Part shown: piece by piece, positions 62,196 to 64,000 of the stretch
Numbering within the stretch: the first letter of the stretch is position 1
Layout of the letters: every line of letters starts with the position of its first letter
Assembly: GCA_002320605.1 (NCBI GenBank)
Contig: DCKG01000015.1
Location: forward strand, 51,575 to 115,574
Direction of reading: 5' to 3'
DNA from: Bacteroidales bacterium UBA1680
Lineage (GTDB): Bacteria > Bacteroidota > Bacteroidia > Bacteroidales > UBA932
Length of the DNA: 64,000 nucleotides
The notes under the pieces: model-generated
The model's input: only the letters and a program-made list of their open reading frames with translations
Databases searched by the model: none
What the model was told of the DNA's origin: nothing
Translations under genes and position numbers: made by a program

Positions 62196-63623
62196 CTATC
62201 TTGCGTCAGGCACGAGCATCTTCTCTATGTCTGTGACATATTGCTTGAAAATTTTGTCAGTGGACATGAGATCAGAAACGGTCGTGCAAGCGTGCAGGAC
62301 TGTCGCATGGTCTTTCCCTCCAAGTTCCATGCCTATCGTCGAAAGAGAGCAGTTGCTGATGAGGTTTCTGCACATGTACATTGCTAATTGCCTAGCCTGA
62401 ACAATGTTTCTCTTTCTGGATTTGGACAGGATCTCCTCTTTGGAAATATTGAAATAGTCGCAGACTACCTGCTGTATTTTCTCTATAGTTATGTCTCTGT
62501 CTTCCTCACTCACGAGGTTCCCCGTGACCTTCTCTGCTAGTTCACATGTAATCTCTTTGTGGCAGAGGGTCGCATTGGCAATCAGGGAAATCAGTGCCCC
62601 TTCAAGCTCTCTGAAATTCGACCTGATCTTGTTCGCTAGGAACTCTAGCACATCCTCGCCTACTGTAACCCCCTCCCTGAAACATCTGGCCTTGAGCATT
62701 GCGAGGCGCGTCTCATAACCTGGCTTAGTCAGTTCTATCGACAACCCCCATTTGAAGCGAGTGAGAAGCCTCTCTTCGAAGTTCATTAGTTCGATCGGGG
62801 CACGGTCAGAGGTGAATACCAGCTGTTTGCCCGCCATGTGGAGATGATTGAAAATGTTGAAGAAGGCATTCTGAGTGGAAGGCCCTATGAGCTCTTGTAT
62901 GTCGTCCATGATAAGGACATCTATCCTCATGTAGTAAGCCATGAAATCGTACAGTTTATTTTGCACGGTCACCGCATTGACATACTGAGTCTTGAATTCG
63001 TTGCCCGTCACATAGAGCACCACTAAGTCAGTGAAACGCTTATGGATTTCCAGACCTATTGCCTGAGCGATGTGGGTTTTGCCCAATCCAGGACCTCCGA
63101 AAATGAAAAGAGGATTGAAAGGGGTTTTGCCGGGCATCTCGGAAATTGACATTCCTGCGTTGATGCCCATTTTGTTGCACTCTCCCTTGACTAGGTTCTC
63201 GAATGAATATGCTGGATTGAGCCTTGGGTTAATCCTAACTTTCTGGATGCCAGGAAAAACGAATGGTCCGGGATTCGAGGCTGGCTGGTATGTGTTTATT
63301 GAAACGGGTTTGTTTTCAGGCATCTGCTGGTTCGCTGCTGGATACACCATGGCAGGTTCTTTTTTTACTGGATGCACCTGGTATACAAGCTTTGCGTCCG
63401 GCCCGATCACCCTCCTAAGAGTGGATTTGATGACAGGAAGATAGGCGCTCTCGAGATACTCGCGGAAAAAATCCGTAGGAACCTCTACAGTAAGAGTATT
63501 GTCTTGTAGAGAAACTGGAACGATCGTCTTGAACCAAACCTCAAAAGGTTTCTTGTCCACGACTTCGCTAAAAATTCGCAGGCAAGACTCCCACACAGAA
63601 ACTAATTTTTTCTGACCAGTCAT
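62196..63623 (-). CDS. dnaA: Chromosomal replication initiator DnaA
   Basis: This 475-residue protein has an N-terminal DnaB-interacting domain I (residues 1-85), a linker, the AAA+ domain III with Walker A G-G-P-G-L-G-K-T-H near residue 172 and Walker B V-L-I-M-D-D-I near 238, and DNA-binding domain IV with the signature G-G-K-D-H-A-T-V-L-H-A near 440. It initiates replication at oriC. The genes after it are pepD and rpe and not dnaN, as is common in Bacteroidota. Confidence 0.95.
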   Translation of the reverse strand: MTGQKKLVSVWESCLRIFSEVVDKKPFEVWFKTIVPVSLQDNTLTVEVPTDFFREYLESAYLPVIKSTLRRVIGPDAKLVYQVHPVKKEPAMVYPAANQQMPENKPVSINTYQPASNPGPFVFPGIQKVRINPRLNPAYSFENLVKGECNKMGINAGMSISEMPGKTPFNPLFIFGGPGLGKTHIAQAIGLEIHKRFTDLVVLYVTGNEFKTQYVNAVTVQNKLYDFMAYYMRIDVLIMDDIQELIGPSTQNAFFNIFNHLHMAGKQLVFTSDRAPIELMNFEERLLTRFKWGLSIELTKPGYETRLAMLKARCFREGVTVGEDVLEFLANKIRSNFRELEGALISLIANATLCHKEITCELAEKVTGNLVSEEDRDITIEKIQQVVCDYFNISKEEILSKSRKRNIVQARQLAMYMCRNLISNCSLSTIGMELGGKDHATVLHACTTVSDLMSTDKIFKQYVTDIEKMLVPDAR

Positions 63624-64000
63624 TGATTGTCGGTTCTATTAGATACTTCCTAAAAAAGAAATTTTCGTCTCTTTTTTTCAATAGCAAAATTGGAGGAAAA
63701 ATTATTCATAAAAAAATTTATTCGCTATTGTTTTTGAATAATAAATTTCTTACCTAGAGTAAGTAACCTGACATTTTTTGTCTTTTTAATTAACTAATTA
63801 TCAATATCTTTCAAAATGGAATTCCATTCAATTGCCAGATAATCAAACCCTTTAGGATTTTTGAATAATTATAAATTAATAGATTCTGCAACAGGCTGAA
63901 ATCTAGACTTCATGAATTATTTTTCGGGGGTGATAAAATTATTTTCGATTCGTATTAAAAAACAATCTGGAAAATATTTTTTTATTTCCTTCAAATTCTT
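63624..64000. other. AT-rich region upstream of dnaA
   Basis: These 377 bases run to the window edge and are strongly AT-rich with many A and T tracts. I find no perfect DnaA box (TTATNCACA), no gene and no convincing dnaA promoter. It could be part of an origin or simply the dnaA upstream region. Confidence 0.5.

Noticed and set aside
63624..64000. Chromosomal origin next to dnaA.
   Set aside because: The region is AT-rich but I found no perfect DnaA boxes, and the window ends before any further support.
1..64000. CRISPR arrays, tRNA or rRNA genes.
   Set aside because: I saw no regularly spaced repeats and no cloverleaf or rRNA sequence in the intergenic gaps.

Overview
The window looks like chromosomal DNA from a gut-type member of the Bacteroidales (Bacteroidota). 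Four things support this: promoters of the TTTG-N19/20-TAnnTTTG type instead of E. coli -35/-10 boxes, NVEALA-leader peptides with 6-bladed beta-propeller lipoproteins, a TamA-like outer-membrane lipoprotein, and a PPi-type phosphofructokinase. I saw no rRNA, tRNA or CRISPR array.

Layout. 1-4.9 kb: a TamL-like outer-membrane lipoprotein and a GH78 alpha-L-rhamnosidase lipoprotein, both on the minus strand. 5.4-32.4 kb: a large plus-strand accessory locus. It holds four intact and two broken NVEALA-leader peptides, seven beta-propeller lipoproteins, three CXXC thioredoxin-fold lipoproteins, a transglutaminase-fold lipoprotein, an O-antigen-ligase/oligosaccharyltransferase-like membrane protein with a TPR tail, and a dedicated type I signal peptidase. 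It ends in a four-gene exporter: TolC, a lipoprotein adaptor and two different RND pumps. 32.4-34.1 kb: an AAA/DUF4143-type ATPase and the tail of a lost TonB-dependent receptor. 34.1-44.7 kb: a porin-like protein, an unusual potABCD polyamine importer, a TrmH-type methyltransferase, a receiver/PEP-synthase-like protein and a GH13 enzyme. 44.7-64 kb: housekeeping genes (PPi-PFK, ligA, YihY, Rel, an Ig-like lipoprotein, an OMP, ispG, psd, cdsA, ftsH, rsfS, birA, rpe, pepD, dnaA).

The most interesting part is 5.4-32.4 kb. The peptides share a nearly constant 40-residue leader (signal peptide plus an N-E-A..LFKSN.EALA block) followed by unrelated, mostly Cys-rich C-termini. Around them sit candidate maturation functions (signal peptidase, CXXC proteins, transglutaminase fold, glycan-transferase fold) and a candidate export channel. 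Several cassettes carry their own promoter with the same TTTAAAANGTTTT core in the spacer. At least six gene fossils show repeated duplication, deletion and recombination. I infer a diversifying, secreted Cys-rich peptide system. The families are recognisable one by one, but the assembled function is inference.

Elsewhere, the four pot genes overlap or nearly overlap. The rsfS-ftsH-cdsA-psd genes form one minus-strand operon. GAATAT/ATATTC hexamers are strikingly common in the coding sequence.
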